64,000 nucleotides of DNA, from the NCBI GenBank assembly GCA_016710115.1, contig JADJLN010000017.1:32501-96500 (forward strand), read 5' to 3'. Both the position numbers and the translations under genes were made by a program. Below, in pieces: positions 19,663 to 28,579 of the stretch. The notes beneath the pieces were generated by a model. That model was not told where the DNA came from and searched no databases. It saw nothing but the letters and a program-made list of their open reading frames with translations. The stretch's first letter is position 1; the number at the start of each line of letters is the position of its first letter. Origin of the DNA: Saprospiraceae bacterium (lineage in GTDB: Bacteria > Bacteroidota > Bacteroidia > Chitinophagales > Saprospiraceae).

Positions 19663-21322
19663 TGTATCCGACAGGTATCCCTGATCCGCAGATCTGAACC
19701 GTCTGGCTTTCCTGGTATACGCCGGTATAGATGGTCGTCACATACACCGTACTGTCACAGCCTGCCTGGTTGGTCAGATGGAGCGTATCCAGACCAGCTT
19801 GGGCAGGGTCACAGGTGAACAGTTGCACAGCGTTGCTCGATGACGGCAGCAGTACGGTTTCGGTGATGACCAGACTGTCGCAGCCGTGCTGGTTTTGGAG
19901 GAATAAGGTGTCTTCACCAATAGCCGCGGGGTCGCAGGACCAGCCAATCTGGTACAGCGTATCTGAACTGTTCACCTGGTAAAAGAAGCCGAATGTCTCT
20001 ATGCTGTTACCGCATCCATCCGTGGCGACAAAAGTGACCTCCAACACGGGTGCAAGTGAATCTCCTGAAAAATTGTGTGACCATTGAATCGCACCGCAGG
20101 GATCATCCACCAAAGCACCTCCCCACTGACTAAGCCAAACTGCCAAAGAGTCCTGTGGATTAACCACGCAGTGTATACTCTTGTCTTGTGCAGGATTGAT
20201 CAGGTTGGGTGGATCTGTATCGACCACTGTAAACGTCGCTGTGGCATTACTGGAATTTCCACAATCATCCGTCACTTGAAAAGTCACTGTGGTCACCAAA
20301 CAAGCGGATTCGGGCTCCTGTAAAAAATCAACCGTCCATTCCAGATTCTGGTCGCATTGATCCGATGCTATGGCTTGACCGTTCATCTGGATCCAGTTAT
20401 AAAATTCGGAGAGGACTCCTGCTCCGCAAGGCACCAAAATATCCTGGGGAAGCACGTCGAATACCGGGGGTTCGGTGTCCACGACATCAATGATTTGTTC
20501 CATAGATGCAACGTTTCCGCAAGTATCCTCCACTGTCCAGGTTCGGATATGCCTGATCAGACAAGGAGCCGTTTCAACCACTTCCACAAATTCGATCTGT
20601 GGATCCAGATCACAATTATCAGCTACAACCAGCAATGGTATGGGTGGCACTTCATTTACACATTGAACGGATATCAGATTAGGGGGAGGATTATTTACTA
20701 TCGGAGCCTGTGTATCCGCATCGCATGTCCACATGGACATATCGTCGATCAGCATACCACAACAAGGGTTATTGCTTGAGCCCTCCAGACGTAGGACAAC
20801 AGATGACGCATCTGCAATAAAGGTCAGACAGCGCTGGTCCCAGTCAACATTTCCAGAAACGCTTGTCGACCAGGTTTCATCAAGCAAATCCCCATTGTTG
20901 ATCAAGGCATGACAGGTCGCCAATCCTGCTCCATTATGAGCCGCATACCAGAGTGTGATCGTATACTGCTTGCCTGACATTAATCCAGTCAAGGTGCGTT
21001 CCACTATACCAAAGGAGGATCCATTCAGGTCCAGATGCTGAGAAGGTCCATTGGGATTACCCAATCCCAAATTATTATGCAATCCATGGTGAATGCTAAT
21101 CGTACCGCTTACTACAAGCCAGCCACAATAGGTCTGACCCGCACTGTAATCAATCCTTCCACCGCTTGCCGCCAGTGGAGGCTCTTCAAAGTCACCACAA
21201 GGAAATCCGAGCTCTTCAGCTGGGCCACAGCAACAAATTAAACAGTCAGGCTGTGATATAGCGAAAGACGTACTTACCAGCCAAACCAGAAAACAACGGA
21301 TACCATTTCCCATTTCACGCAT
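19475..21322 (-). pseudogene. Paralog F, 5' fragment: DUF642-like and HYR-like N-terminal part
   Basis: The N-terminal part of paralog F, with a start at ATG 21322 (21313 is also possible) and a signal peptide ending FAISQ. Unlike A-E it begins with CCCGPAEELGFPCGDFE..., a galactose-binding-like fold resembling DUF642 (NPNGPSQHLDLNGSS, LIDDMSMW), followed by HYR-like Ig domains (VVDTDPPNLINP, TFVATDGCGNS) and the first Cys repeats. At 19671-19675 the sequence reads GACAGGT where D and G have GACCAGGGT: one C and one G are missing, which shifts the frame after CGSGIP, so residues read from there to 19475 are nonsense. Both losses sit in short homopolymers, so sequencing error is an alternative to true disruption. 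Confidence 0.8.
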
Positions 21323-21380
21323 GTACTTCAACCTGTTTCTTCCAGTCATTTCCCCATCAGCTTTCCTTGCCCTTCCCTGC

Positions 21381-24300
21381 CTAGTGCAGCAAGTGTACCT
21401 CGCCTTTCATAATGGTCAGCTCCCCAAGGAGATTCCTTAATTCAATCACATACACATAGACACCTGGATCCAGCTTTTCATTCCGGTACGTCCCGTTCCA
21501 CCCTGCTGAGGGGTCATTGACAGGCAGGTCTGCCTGAGAAAAAAGTGCATTCCCCCACCGGTCATAGATGGCCAGATTGCGGACGACCACTCCCTCTTCA
21601 TTCGAAAACACGGTAAACCAGTCGTTGATGCCGTCGTCATTGGGTGAGAAACTGTTCGGGATGTAGACTTCCACCCTGGGCCTGACCAGAACTTCCAGTT
21701 GGTCGCTGCCCGGACATCCATCCACACTCCATCCCTGCACATTGACCGTCTGCGATGCGCTCACCGGGCCCAGAACAGCATTCACACAGGTGCCACAACT
21801 GAGCTCATCTGTCGCCGTCCATTGGACTTGTTGAAGTGCCTGGCTGGCCTGGACAACCAGGGGCACCAGATCTCCCATCTTCACTTCCCGATCGGGTCCT
21901 GCATCCAGTGTCAATGTGGTCCCTGCATCGACCACCAGTCCGGTCAACGTCAGTATACAGTCGTTGGCATCACGAACCTCCAGGGTATACACCCCGGGGG
22001 CCAGGTTTGAAAAGGTCGTCGCAGATTGCCAGGGCCCGGTCCCGGTCCGGAACTGGTAGGGGGCCGTTCCGCCACCGATCTGATCAACCGTCAGCTGACC
22101 GTCCGCATCACCGGCACAGCGCTCGGGATCGATGCCCACTTCGGCCATCAGGTTGGTGTACTGGTAGCTCCGGATCACCAGACTGTCGCAACCCGACTGG
22201 CCTACCAGGATCGTTGTATCCAATGCCGGACCATTCGACAAACACAAGGTAATCGTATCCCGGCTCTCCGTGAAGGGGACCCAGGTCGTTTCTGTCACCT
22301 GGACGGTGTCGCAATAGCCACCTGTAAGGATCTCGGTCGTGATGCCCGTCTGTGCAGGGTCGCAGCTGGTCAGATAGACGTATTGGGTGTCTATACCGAT
22401 ATAGATGATGGACGTCCAGACCGTACTGTCACAACCCCATTGATTGGTCAGCGTCTGGATGTCGTACACCTCGTTCGCTTTGTCGCAGGTAACACCTTCC
22501 ACCAGGGTTGTGTCACTGGGCACCAGCGTGACTGTCAGGATCACGGTACTATCGCAACCGGTTTGATCCGGGATCACCTGAACAAAGGTGCCTGCCTGGC
22601 TGGCCAGACAGGTCGTCCCGCTCAACAGGGTGGTATCCAGTGGTGCGTATTGATATTGTGTGATGAACAGACTGTCGCACGGGCCGGAGGCGACGATCAA
22701 TGTATCCGACCAGGGTATCCCTGATCCGCAGATCTGTACCGTCTGGCTTTCCTGGTATACGCCGGTATAGATGGTCGTCACATACACCGTACTGTCACAG
22801 CCCGCCTGGTTGGTCAGATGGAGTGTATCCAGACCCGCCTGGGCAGGGTCGCAGGTGAAGAGTTGCACAGCGTTGCTCGATGACGGCAGCAGTACGGTTT
22901 CGGTGACGACCAGGCTGTCGCAGCCGTGCTGGTTCTGGAGGAATAACGTGTCTTTGCCCACAGCGGCCGGGTCGCAGGTGCCTGCTATCAGGAATTTCTG
23001 ATCCGACGGCAACAATGTGGTGATGGTGATGACCAGGCTGTCGCAGCCATATTGATTCTGGAGGAAAATGGTATCTGTTCCAGCCAATAACGGGTCACAA
23101 GTCGCTGCCGTCAGCTGGACAGTATCGAGATGAGCCAGAGAGATCGTGGTGATCGTCACTGTTTCACATCCTTCAACAGTCACTACGGTGGTATCCGATC
23201 CTGCGAGTGCGGGGTCACAAGTCCACCCGGAAAGAGAGAGTGTATCAGAGGAGGTTACCTGATAAAAGAAGGCAGTTGTCTGGACAAAATTCCCGCACCC
23301 ATCGGTGGCTGTGAACGTGACCGGAATGATGGCCGGTGAATAATCGCCGTCAAAATCATGGGACCAGATCAGTGGTTCGCAGGCATCTTCTGCACTCGCA
23401 CCACCCAACACAAGCAACCAGGCATCCAGATCACTGACAGGATCAGGCGGGCAATACACTGTCAGATCGGATGCCGGTACAAGCAGAACAGGAGGTGCCA
23501 GATCCTGGATGATAAACTCAACCGGAATGGCATTGGCATTCCCGCAATCATCAGTGATCGTAAACGTGATGGAAGTGGAGCTGCACAAGCCTGTGGGTTC
23601 CTGGAGATAGTCAGCACTCCATTCGACATCAGGGTCACAATGATCTTCGGCAATGCCCCCCCCGTTACTGAGGATCCAGTCATAGAATTGGGCGAGGTAG
23701 TCATCACCACAATTCGAGTAGAAGTTATCCGGCTGGACAAGGAAGGCAGGAGGTTGAGTGTCATCGATGGTCAATTCCTGTTCAGCTGTACTGGTATTCC
23801 CGCACTCGTCTGTAAAGGTCCAGCTGCGATGGATCAGCACCTGACAACCCTGCTGTTGCGTATCCTCTTCAAATTCCTCCTCTACCTGCATCGAGCAGTC
23901 ATCCGTCACTTGAAGATCATCCGGTGGTGGAACCGGGTCATCACATTCCAGAAACAGCGGAGATGGTGGGACGTATCCGATCACCGGTGGTGCCTGGTCA
24001 ACAGGACATCCCCATAGTGTAATATCATCCAGGAGCACACCTCCTGCAGTCACGGGACCTGTCCCTGTAAAGCTCAGGTTCGCGGTAGTCGCTTGAGCGG
24101 TGAAGGTGTAACATTTTTCCAGCCACCCATCTGCACCATTATTCGTAGCAGTGAACGACTCATCCAGCCAGGCACCATTGGCCACTTCCACCTGGCAATT
24201 TGCTGAAGGCGCTCCGGCATTTTTAGCATACCAAAACACCAGGGTATAGGTATACCCGACAGTAAGCCCGGTCAATGTCTGGCCAAAACTTCCCGGGGTG

Positions 24301-24602
24301 TTTCCGTGCAGATCAATGAATTGGGTAGCGCCATTGGGATTGCCTGATGCCCAGTTGCTGTAATTCGGCCCCAGAACATCAATGGAACCCGAGTACACCG
24401 TCCAGTCACAAAACATTTCTCCCGGGAAATACACAATGATCGGATTGGCGTAGGGAGGTGCCTCAAAATCACCGCAGGGCACACCCACCTCGACAGGATC
24501 ACCGCAGCAGCAATTTGCAGATACACATGCCGGTTGGGCCAAAAGAAGTTCGGGCACGATCCACGAAAAAAGCAGACAGAGGATGATAAGAGGGCGATTC
24601 AT
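21381..24602 (-). CDS. Paralog G: T9SS-type surface protein with DUF642-like N-terminus
   Basis: 1073 residues, complete. Signal peptide MNRPLIILCLLFSWIVPELLLAQ, then a Cys-rich CCCGDPVEVGVPCGDFE start and a DUF642-like domain (GNPNGATQFIDLHGN, LLDDITLWGC), two or three HYR-like domains with DxQPPAF and FTATDGCGN motifs, nine TCDP...GCDS repeats, a SprB repeat (CAGDADGQLTVDQIGGG), an Ig-like domain and CHU_C. The extreme C-terminus (ELRNLLGELTIMKGEVHLLH) differs from F, while the preceding GNALFSQADLPVNDPSAGW stretch matches E, a sign of mosaic exchange. It is the first gene of the array in transcription order. Likely a cell-surface adhesin with carbohydrate-binding potential; the carbohydrate role is inferred from the family only. 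Confidence 0.92.
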   Translation of the reverse strand: MNRPLIILCLLFSWIVPELLLAQPACVSANCCCGDPVEVGVPCGDFEAPPYANPIIVYFPGEMFCDWTVYSGSIDVLGPNYSNWASGNPNGATQFIDLHGNTPGSFGQTLTGLTVGYTYTLVFWYAKNAGAPSANCQVEVANGAWLDESFTATNNGADGWLEKCYTFTAQATTANLSFTGTGPVTAGGVLLDDITLWGCPVDQAPPVIGYVPPSPLFLECDDPVPPPDDLQVTDDCSMQVEEEFEEDTQQQGCQVLIHRSWTFTDECGNTSTAEQELTIDDTQPPAFLVQPDNFYSNCGDDYLAQFYDWILSNGGGIAEDHCDPDVEWSADYLQEPTGLCSSTSITFTITDDCGNANAIPVEFIIQDLAPPVLLVPASDLTVYCPPDPVSDLDAWLLVLGGASAEDACEPLIWSHDFDGDYSPAIIPVTFTATDGCGNFVQTTAFFYQVTSSDTLSLSGWTCDPALAGSDTTVVTVEGCETVTITTISLAHLDTVQLTAATCDPLLAGTDTIFLQNQYGCDSLVITITTLLPSDQKFLIAGTCDPAAVGKDTLFLQNQHGCDSLVVTETVLLPSSSNAVQLFTCDPAQAGLDTLHLTNQAGCDSTVYVTTIYTGVYQESQTVQICGSGIPWSDTLIVASGPCDSLFITQYQYAPLDTTLLSGTTCLASQAGTFVQVIPDQTGCDSTVILTVTLVPSDTTLVEGVTCDKANEVYDIQTLTNQWGCDSTVWTSIIYIGIDTQYVYLTSCDPAQTGITTEILTGGYCDTVQVTETTWVPFTESRDTITLCLSNGPALDTTILVGQSGCDSLVIRSYQYTNLMAEVGIDPERCAGDADGQLTVDQIGGGTAPYQFRTGTGPWQSATTFSNLAPGVYTLEVRDANDCILTLTGLVVDAGTTLTLDAGPDREVKMGDLVPLVVQASQALQQVQWTATDELSCGTCVNAVLGPVSASQTVNVQGWSVDGCPGSDQLEVLVRPRVEVYIPNSFSPNDDGINDWFTVFSNEEGVVVRNLAIYDRWGNALFSQADLPVNDPSAGWNGTYRNEKLDPGVYVYVIELRNLLGELTIMKGEVHLLH

Positions 24603-24670
24603 GCCCGTTAAAATACAATGAACTTTTGTGGGAATTGATATGAATCTTCCTGCAATCCTCAGTCATCTCC

Positions 24671-24678
24671 TACCTTTG
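24671..24678 (+). promoter_or_regulatory. Bacteroidota -7 box upstream of serC
   Basis: TACCTTTG matches the phylum consensus TAnnTTTG and ends 18 nt before the ATG at 24697, which would give a very short leader. No TTG is found at the usual 19-21 nt upstream, so the -33 element is weak or absent. The box lies inside the codons of the longer open frame from 24628, supporting the downstream start. Confidence 0.6.
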
Positions 24679-24696
24679 TCCAAAATCCAATCGACT

Positions 24697-25785
24697 ATGA
24701 CAACCACTGCCACTCAAACCAAGCACAACTTCTCCGCAGGGCCAGCCATTCTGCCCAGGCAAGTATTTGAAGAAGCGGCTCAGGCATGCCTGGATTTCAA
24801 CGGCAGCGGGCTTTCACTCCTGGAGATGTCACACCGGGGTGCCGACTTTGTGGCTGTCATGGACGAGGCCCTGGCACTGGTACGGGAGATCCTGGAGCTT
24901 CCTGACAATTATCATGTCCTTTTCGTCGGTGGCGGAGCAAGCAGCCAGTTTTTTACCGTTCCGATGAATCTGCTGGATGACAAAGCCAGAGCTGCTTATG
25001 TGAATACCGGAACCTGGGCGAGCAATGCCATCCAGGAGGCACAGGCATTCGGACAGGTCGAAGTGGTTGCCAGTTCGGAAAACGACCAGTTTCGTCATGT
25101 GCCAAAGGGATACCCCGTCCCTGCTGATGCGGCCTATCTGCACCTGACATCCAACAATACCATTTATGGTACTCAACTGTTCGAATGGCCGGAAACAAAT
25201 GTTCCCATCGTCTGCGATATGTCCTCGGATATATTCAGTCGCCCTGTCCCTATTGACCGATTTGGAATGATCTACGCTGGTGCCCAGAAAAACATGGGTC
25301 CGGCTGGTGTCACACTGGTCATCGTCCGGGATGATATGCTCGGTAAAGTGAATCGCCATATCCCGACCATGCTGGATTACCGGACCCATATCAAAAAGGG
25401 ATCGATGTATAACACGCCTCCTGTCTTTCCCATCTATGTCAGTATGCTGACGATGCGCTGGGTCAGGGACCAGGGCGGACTGGATGCCATGGAAGCCCGC
25501 AATTTTGCCAAAGCCCAGGCCCTCTACGCCGAAATCGACAACAATCTGCTGTTTAAAGGAACGACCGCAGTAGAAGACCGTTCCTGGATGAATGCGACGT
25601 TTGTCCTTTCCGATGACAGCCTCAATGATGCCTTCCTGACCGATTGCAAAAAAGCCGGGATTGTCGGACTCAAAGGGCACCGGTCAGTAGGTGGATTCCG
25701 CGCATCCATGTACAATGCGCTCGAACTCGACAGTGTCCACGCACTCGTCGAGGTGATGCAGACCTTTGCGAAGAAACACGGATAG
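24697..25785 (+). CDS. serC: Phosphoserine aminotransferase SerC
   Basis: A PLP-dependent class V aminotransferase of 362 residues, converting 3-phosphohydroxypyruvate plus glutamate to phosphoserine in serine synthesis (cytoplasmic). HNFSAGPAILPRQVFEEA is the conserved SerC N-terminus; GGGASSQF binds the cofactor phosphate, and the Lys in YAGAQKNMGPAG is the expected Schiff-base residue. HRSVGGFRASMYNA near the end is the substrate-binding C-terminal motif. The frame is open from 24628, but the first 23 codons lack SerC similarity and overlap a -7 box, so the ATG at 24697 is chosen. It is transcribed away from the surface-protein array and stands alone; serA was not seen nearby. Confidence 0.95.
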   Translation: MTTTATQTKHNFSAGPAILPRQVFEEAAQACLDFNGSGLSLLEMSHRGADFVAVMDEALALVREILELPDNYHVLFVGGGASSQFFTVPMNLLDDKARAAYVNTGTWASNAIQEAQAFGQVEVVASSENDQFRHVPKGYPVPADAAYLHLTSNNTIYGTQLFEWPETNVPIVCDMSSDIFSRPVPIDRFGMIYAGAQKNMGPAGVTLVIVRDDMLGKVNRHIPTMLDYRTHIKKGSMYNTPPVFPIYVSMLTMRWVRDQGGLDAMEARNFAKAQALYAEIDNNLLFKGTTAVEDRSWMNATFVLSDDSLNDAFLTDCKKAGIVGLKGHRSVGGFRASMYNALELDSVHALVEVMQTFAKKHG

Positions 25786-25789
25786 GAAG

Positions 25790-26060
25790 TGGGAAATCGC
25801 AAAAAACAAATCACAAATTCCAAACAAATCACAAAAAACAAATCACAAATTTCAAACAAATTCAAAATTTCAATTTCCAATGATCCAAACAAGATCCTGT
25901 TTTGGGAATTTGAATTTTGATGCTTATTTGTGTTTTGGAATTTGTGTTTTGGTGCTTGTTTGTTATTTGGTGCTTGTTATTTGGTGCTTGTTTGTCATTT
26001 GGAATTTGTTATTTGGTGCTTATTTGCTATTTGGTGCTTGTGATTTGTTATTTTCATTAG
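25790..26060. repeat. Low-complexity spacer: A/C-rich half facing a G/T-rich half
   Basis: The first part consists of repeated CAAATCACAAA-type words, the second of repeated TTTGGTGCTTGTTTGT and GAATTTGTG words. Because the halves are roughly complementary, the RNA could form a long imperfect hairpin between serC and the next gene, possibly ending serC transcription. The same G/T words return at 32315-32370, 32620-32670 and 43125-43198, so the element is a dispersed family. No gene is seen here. Confidence 0.6.
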
Positions 26061-26072
26061 GTTGGTTACACG

Positions 26073-26855
26073 ATGGGACTGCTGAATTCCTTGCGCAAAC
26101 AGATTCAAAAACCACCTTCCAGGGCCAATTACATCCTGGAACACCGAGATTTTCGTGTGCCCGTTGCAGTGATCCACGAAGCACGCCCCAACAGCCGCGT
26201 TTCCATTGGAAAGGCAGGTGCCATCCTGCGCATTTCTTCTTTCCTGAAAGCATCCGATCAGGACGAGCAGATCCGCAAATTCAGGCAGTGGATCATTGAC
26301 CAATTGGACCATCATGCAGACCGATACGAACGGTTTTGTCCAAAGATCTATCGACACGGACAGATCCTGGAAGTTGGCAATCGAAAATACAGTATCCGCT
26401 TTATTTATGAATCAGATCGAAAGACTGTTTCCGGAAAACTGGGTGCGGATCGCAGCCTGGTGTTCAAAGTGCCATTTGGGGCGACCGACATTCAACTGGG
26501 ACCGGTGATTGAAAAATTACTCAGCCGGATTGTCGGTGCCGATTTTCTTCCGGAAGTGACAGCCCGTGTTCATGAATTAAACAGACAGTATTTCCAGAAA
26601 ACGATTACTTCCGTCCAGTTGAAATACAATCATTCGAATTGGGGATCCTGTTCCAGTAAAGGCAATATCAACCTGTCAACCCGTCTCCTGTTCGCTCCAG
26701 CCTTTGTCCTTGATTATGTGATCATCCACGAGCTCGCGCATCTGATCGAAATGAATCATTCTGATCGATTCTGGAAACAGGTGGAACGAGTTATGCCAGG
26801 CTACCAGAAAGCTGAGCACTGGCTCAAGAAACACGGTAATGGTATGAGCTATTGA
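26073..26855 (+). CDS. YgjP-like (DUF45) zinc metallopeptidase
   Basis: 260 residues, related to the YgjP/DUF45 family of M48-like metallopeptidases. The zinc motif is HELAH at residues 219-223 followed by NHSDRFW, the third His being about residue 229; upstream NWGSCSSKGNINLSTRL is the conserved family motif. There is no signal peptide, so it is probably cytoplasmic. Physiological substrates of this family are poorly known. It ends 8 bp before the stop of the convergent DUF4349 gene, with no obvious shared terminator. Confidence 0.88.
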   Translation: MGLLNSLRKQIQKPPSRANYILEHRDFRVPVAVIHEARPNSRVSIGKAGAILRISSFLKASDQDEQIRKFRQWIIDQLDHHADRYERFCPKIYRHGQILEVGNRKYSIRFIYESDRKTVSGKLGADRSLVFKVPFGATDIQLGPVIEKLLSRIVGADFLPEVTARVHELNRQYFQKTITSVQLKYNHSNWGSCSSKGNINLSTRLLFAPAFVLDYVIIHELAHLIEMNHSDRFWKQVERVMPGYQKAEHWLKKHGNGMSY

Positions 26856-26863
26856 CCATCCGG

Positions 26864-27661
26864 TCAGGAAGGACGCCGGTTCCTGCGCCAGCGACGGAAC
26901 AACCAGAAAGTTGCACCGACGAACAGGATGACGGCCCATCCACTGGCCAGAAACAGAAACAACTGCTGGAGCAGGGTCCAACCGCGACCGAACGCATCGC
27001 CCAGTTCGCTGAAAAAGTTGTTCACTCCGGATTGTACTGTCACCAGTGACACCACCAGTGTGCTCATTGCCACCTGCTTGTCGTACAGACGCATCTGCCC
27101 ATCCATACTTTCGATATCACTGCGCACCTGATTGAGCTCGCGTTCAATGGCGAGCATATCCTCTACATTCCTGGCTTGCTGCAGGATTTCCAGATATCGT
27201 TTTTCCAGCGCGCGTTTCTGGATCAGACGGGCATCGGTATCGGCATACACCTCAGTAATGTCCGATTCACTGACGGATCGATTTTCGACTTTTTCAGCAT
27301 GGTCACACAGGATATTCATGATACTGTCCAACAGGTTGGAAGGAACCCGGACAGTCATATAGACCTCCTGCGTCCGATCATAGCTGTTCTCCTGTTCATC
27401 CTGGATTTCACCACCCGAACCAAGAATGATCTGGCGAATATCTTCTGCTGCAGCCCGTGTGTCGTCTACACGCAATCGCAGTTGGCCGTTGCGGATCTTT
27501 TTACGGGGCAACGTACCTGATTCATCGGCCGCCATTTTCTCCATGGATGGAGACGGCGCCATCTCCGCCTGCATCATGCTGTCGCCTCCACTCGGAGCGG
27601 ACGATTGGCCGCAGGCCAGGACAAACATCGACAAAAAGAAGAAGAGGTGAATGATCTGCAT
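26864..27661 (-). CDS. DUF4349 lipoprotein
   Basis: 265 residues. A lipobox (FVLACG, Cys 17) marks a lipoprotein. After a low-complexity linker comes the DUF4349 domain (GQLRLRVDDTRAAAEDIRQI...), with a predicted coiled coil around residues 150-200 (KRALEKRYLEILQQA...ELNQVRSDIESM), and a C-terminal membrane helix (about 233-254) followed by basic residues (RRWRRNRRPS). The helix plus lipid anchor suggest it spans or bridges membranes. Function is unknown in this family; in some bacteria it appears near stress or envelope genes. Start ATG at 27661 fits the signal peptide. Confidence 0.85.
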   Translation of the reverse strand: MQIIHLFFFLSMFVLACGQSSAPSGGDSMMQAEMAPSPSMEKMAADESGTLPRKKIRNGQLRLRVDDTRAAAEDIRQIILGSGGEIQDEQENSYDRTQEVYMTVRVPSNLLDSIMNILCDHAEKVENRSVSESDITEVYADTDARLIQKRALEKRYLEILQQARNVEDMLAIERELNQVRSDIESMDGQMRLYDKQVAMSTLVVSLVTVQSGVNNFFSELGDAFGRGWTLLQQLFLFLASGWAVILFVGATFWLFRRWRRNRRPS

Positions 27662-27744
27662 GGGGGGTCATTTTTCGGGTAAACGTCGAAGTCCAACAAA
27701 ACTGGTTGTCCTGTTGAAGATACCGAAATGTGACTATCTGATAT

Positions 27745-27782
27745 AAAAAAAGTCGATCCCCCGCAGAGGATCGACTTTTTTT
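27745..27782 (-). terminator. Intrinsic terminator of the rpsF-rpsR-rplI operon
   Basis: GTCGATCC (27752-27759) and GGATCGAC (27768-27775) pair perfectly around an 8-nt loop, flanked by seven A and seven T on the two sides. It lies 21 bp after the rplI stop on the minus strand. The flanking A and T runs make it potentially bidirectional. Confidence 0.93.
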
Positions 27783-27802
27783 GGAATCGAAAGTGATCGG
27801 GA

Positions 27803-28252
27803 CTATTGGTCCTCTACCACTTCGAAGGTCACAGTGGCCTTCACCTCCTTGTGCAGGTTGATGTTGGCTGTATAGGTGCCGAGAGTTTTGACTTCCTCCG
27901 GGATCTCGATCTTGCGGCGTTCGATCTCCACTCCGAACTGATCCTTGATGGCAGCAGCGAGCTGGCTGTTGTTGACACTGCCGAAGATCTTTCCGCTGGT
28001 GCCCGCTTTGGCACCGATGCGCAACGTTGCACCGGACAATGTATTTGCCATTTCCTGATAGACATCCAGTCGCTTGGACTCCACCAGGTCATCCAGACGG
28101 ATGATCTCGTTGAGCTTCCGGCGGTTGGTTGAATTGGCCACCAGAGCCAGACCCTGAGGGATCAGATAGTTGCGGCCGAAACCGTCTTTGACCTTTACGA
28201 TCGTATGCTTGTCGCCGACATTATCGACGTCTTTTAAGAGTATGATTTCCAT
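27803..28252 (-). CDS. rplI: 50S ribosomal protein L9
   Basis: 149 residues, the normal length of L9, which binds 23S rRNA near the L1 stalk. The N-terminus MEIILLKDVDNVGDKHTIVK and the GFGRNYLIPQGLA segment are diagnostic. It is the last gene of the rpsF-rpsR-rplI operon, 27 bp after rpsR, and is followed by a strong terminator. Confidence 0.97.
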   Translation of the reverse strand: MEIILLKDVDNVGDKHTIVKVKDGFGRNYLIPQGLALVANSTNRRKLNEIIRLDDLVESKRLDVYQEMANTLSGATLRIGAKAGTSGKIFGSVNNSQLAAAIKDQFGVEIERRKIEIPEEVKTLGTYTANINLHKEVKATVTFEVVEDQ

Positions 28253-28279
28253 GATACGGGGTATTAACCGGGTTCACAA

Positions 28280-28546
28280 TTATTTGAGCAAGTCAGTCAC
28301 AAATGGCAGGATCGCCAGGTGACGGGCGCGCTTGACGGCAGAAGAAACCTTCCGCTGGTACTTCAGTGAGTTACCCGTGATCCGACGAGGCAACAGTTTG
28401 CCTTGCTCGTTGACGAATTGGACCAGGAATTCCGGATCCTTGTAATCGATATACTTGATCCCGAACTTGCGGAAGCGGCAATACTTGGTGCGCTTCTGGC
28501 CGATCTTGGGATTACTGAGAAACTTGATATCATCTCTTGAAGCCAT
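28280..28546 (-). CDS. rpsR: 30S ribosomal protein S18
   Basis: 88 residues. The S18 core is plain: KYCRFRKFGIKYIDYKDPEFL, then LLPRRITGNSLKYQRKVSSAVKRARHLAILPF. S18 forms a heterodimer with S6 on the 30S platform, which explains the operon with rpsF. The gene lies 33 bp after rpsF and 27 bp before rplI. As in many Bacteroidota, no ssb or priB gene sits between rpsF and rpsR. Confidence 0.97.
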   Translation of the reverse strand: MASRDDIKFLSNPKIGQKRTKYCRFRKFGIKYIDYKDPEFLVQFVNEQGKLLPRRITGNSLKYQRKVSSAVKRARHLAILPFVTDLLK

Positions 28547-28579
28547 GTTCGTGTTGTTTTAGAAGGTGAAACGGATGGT

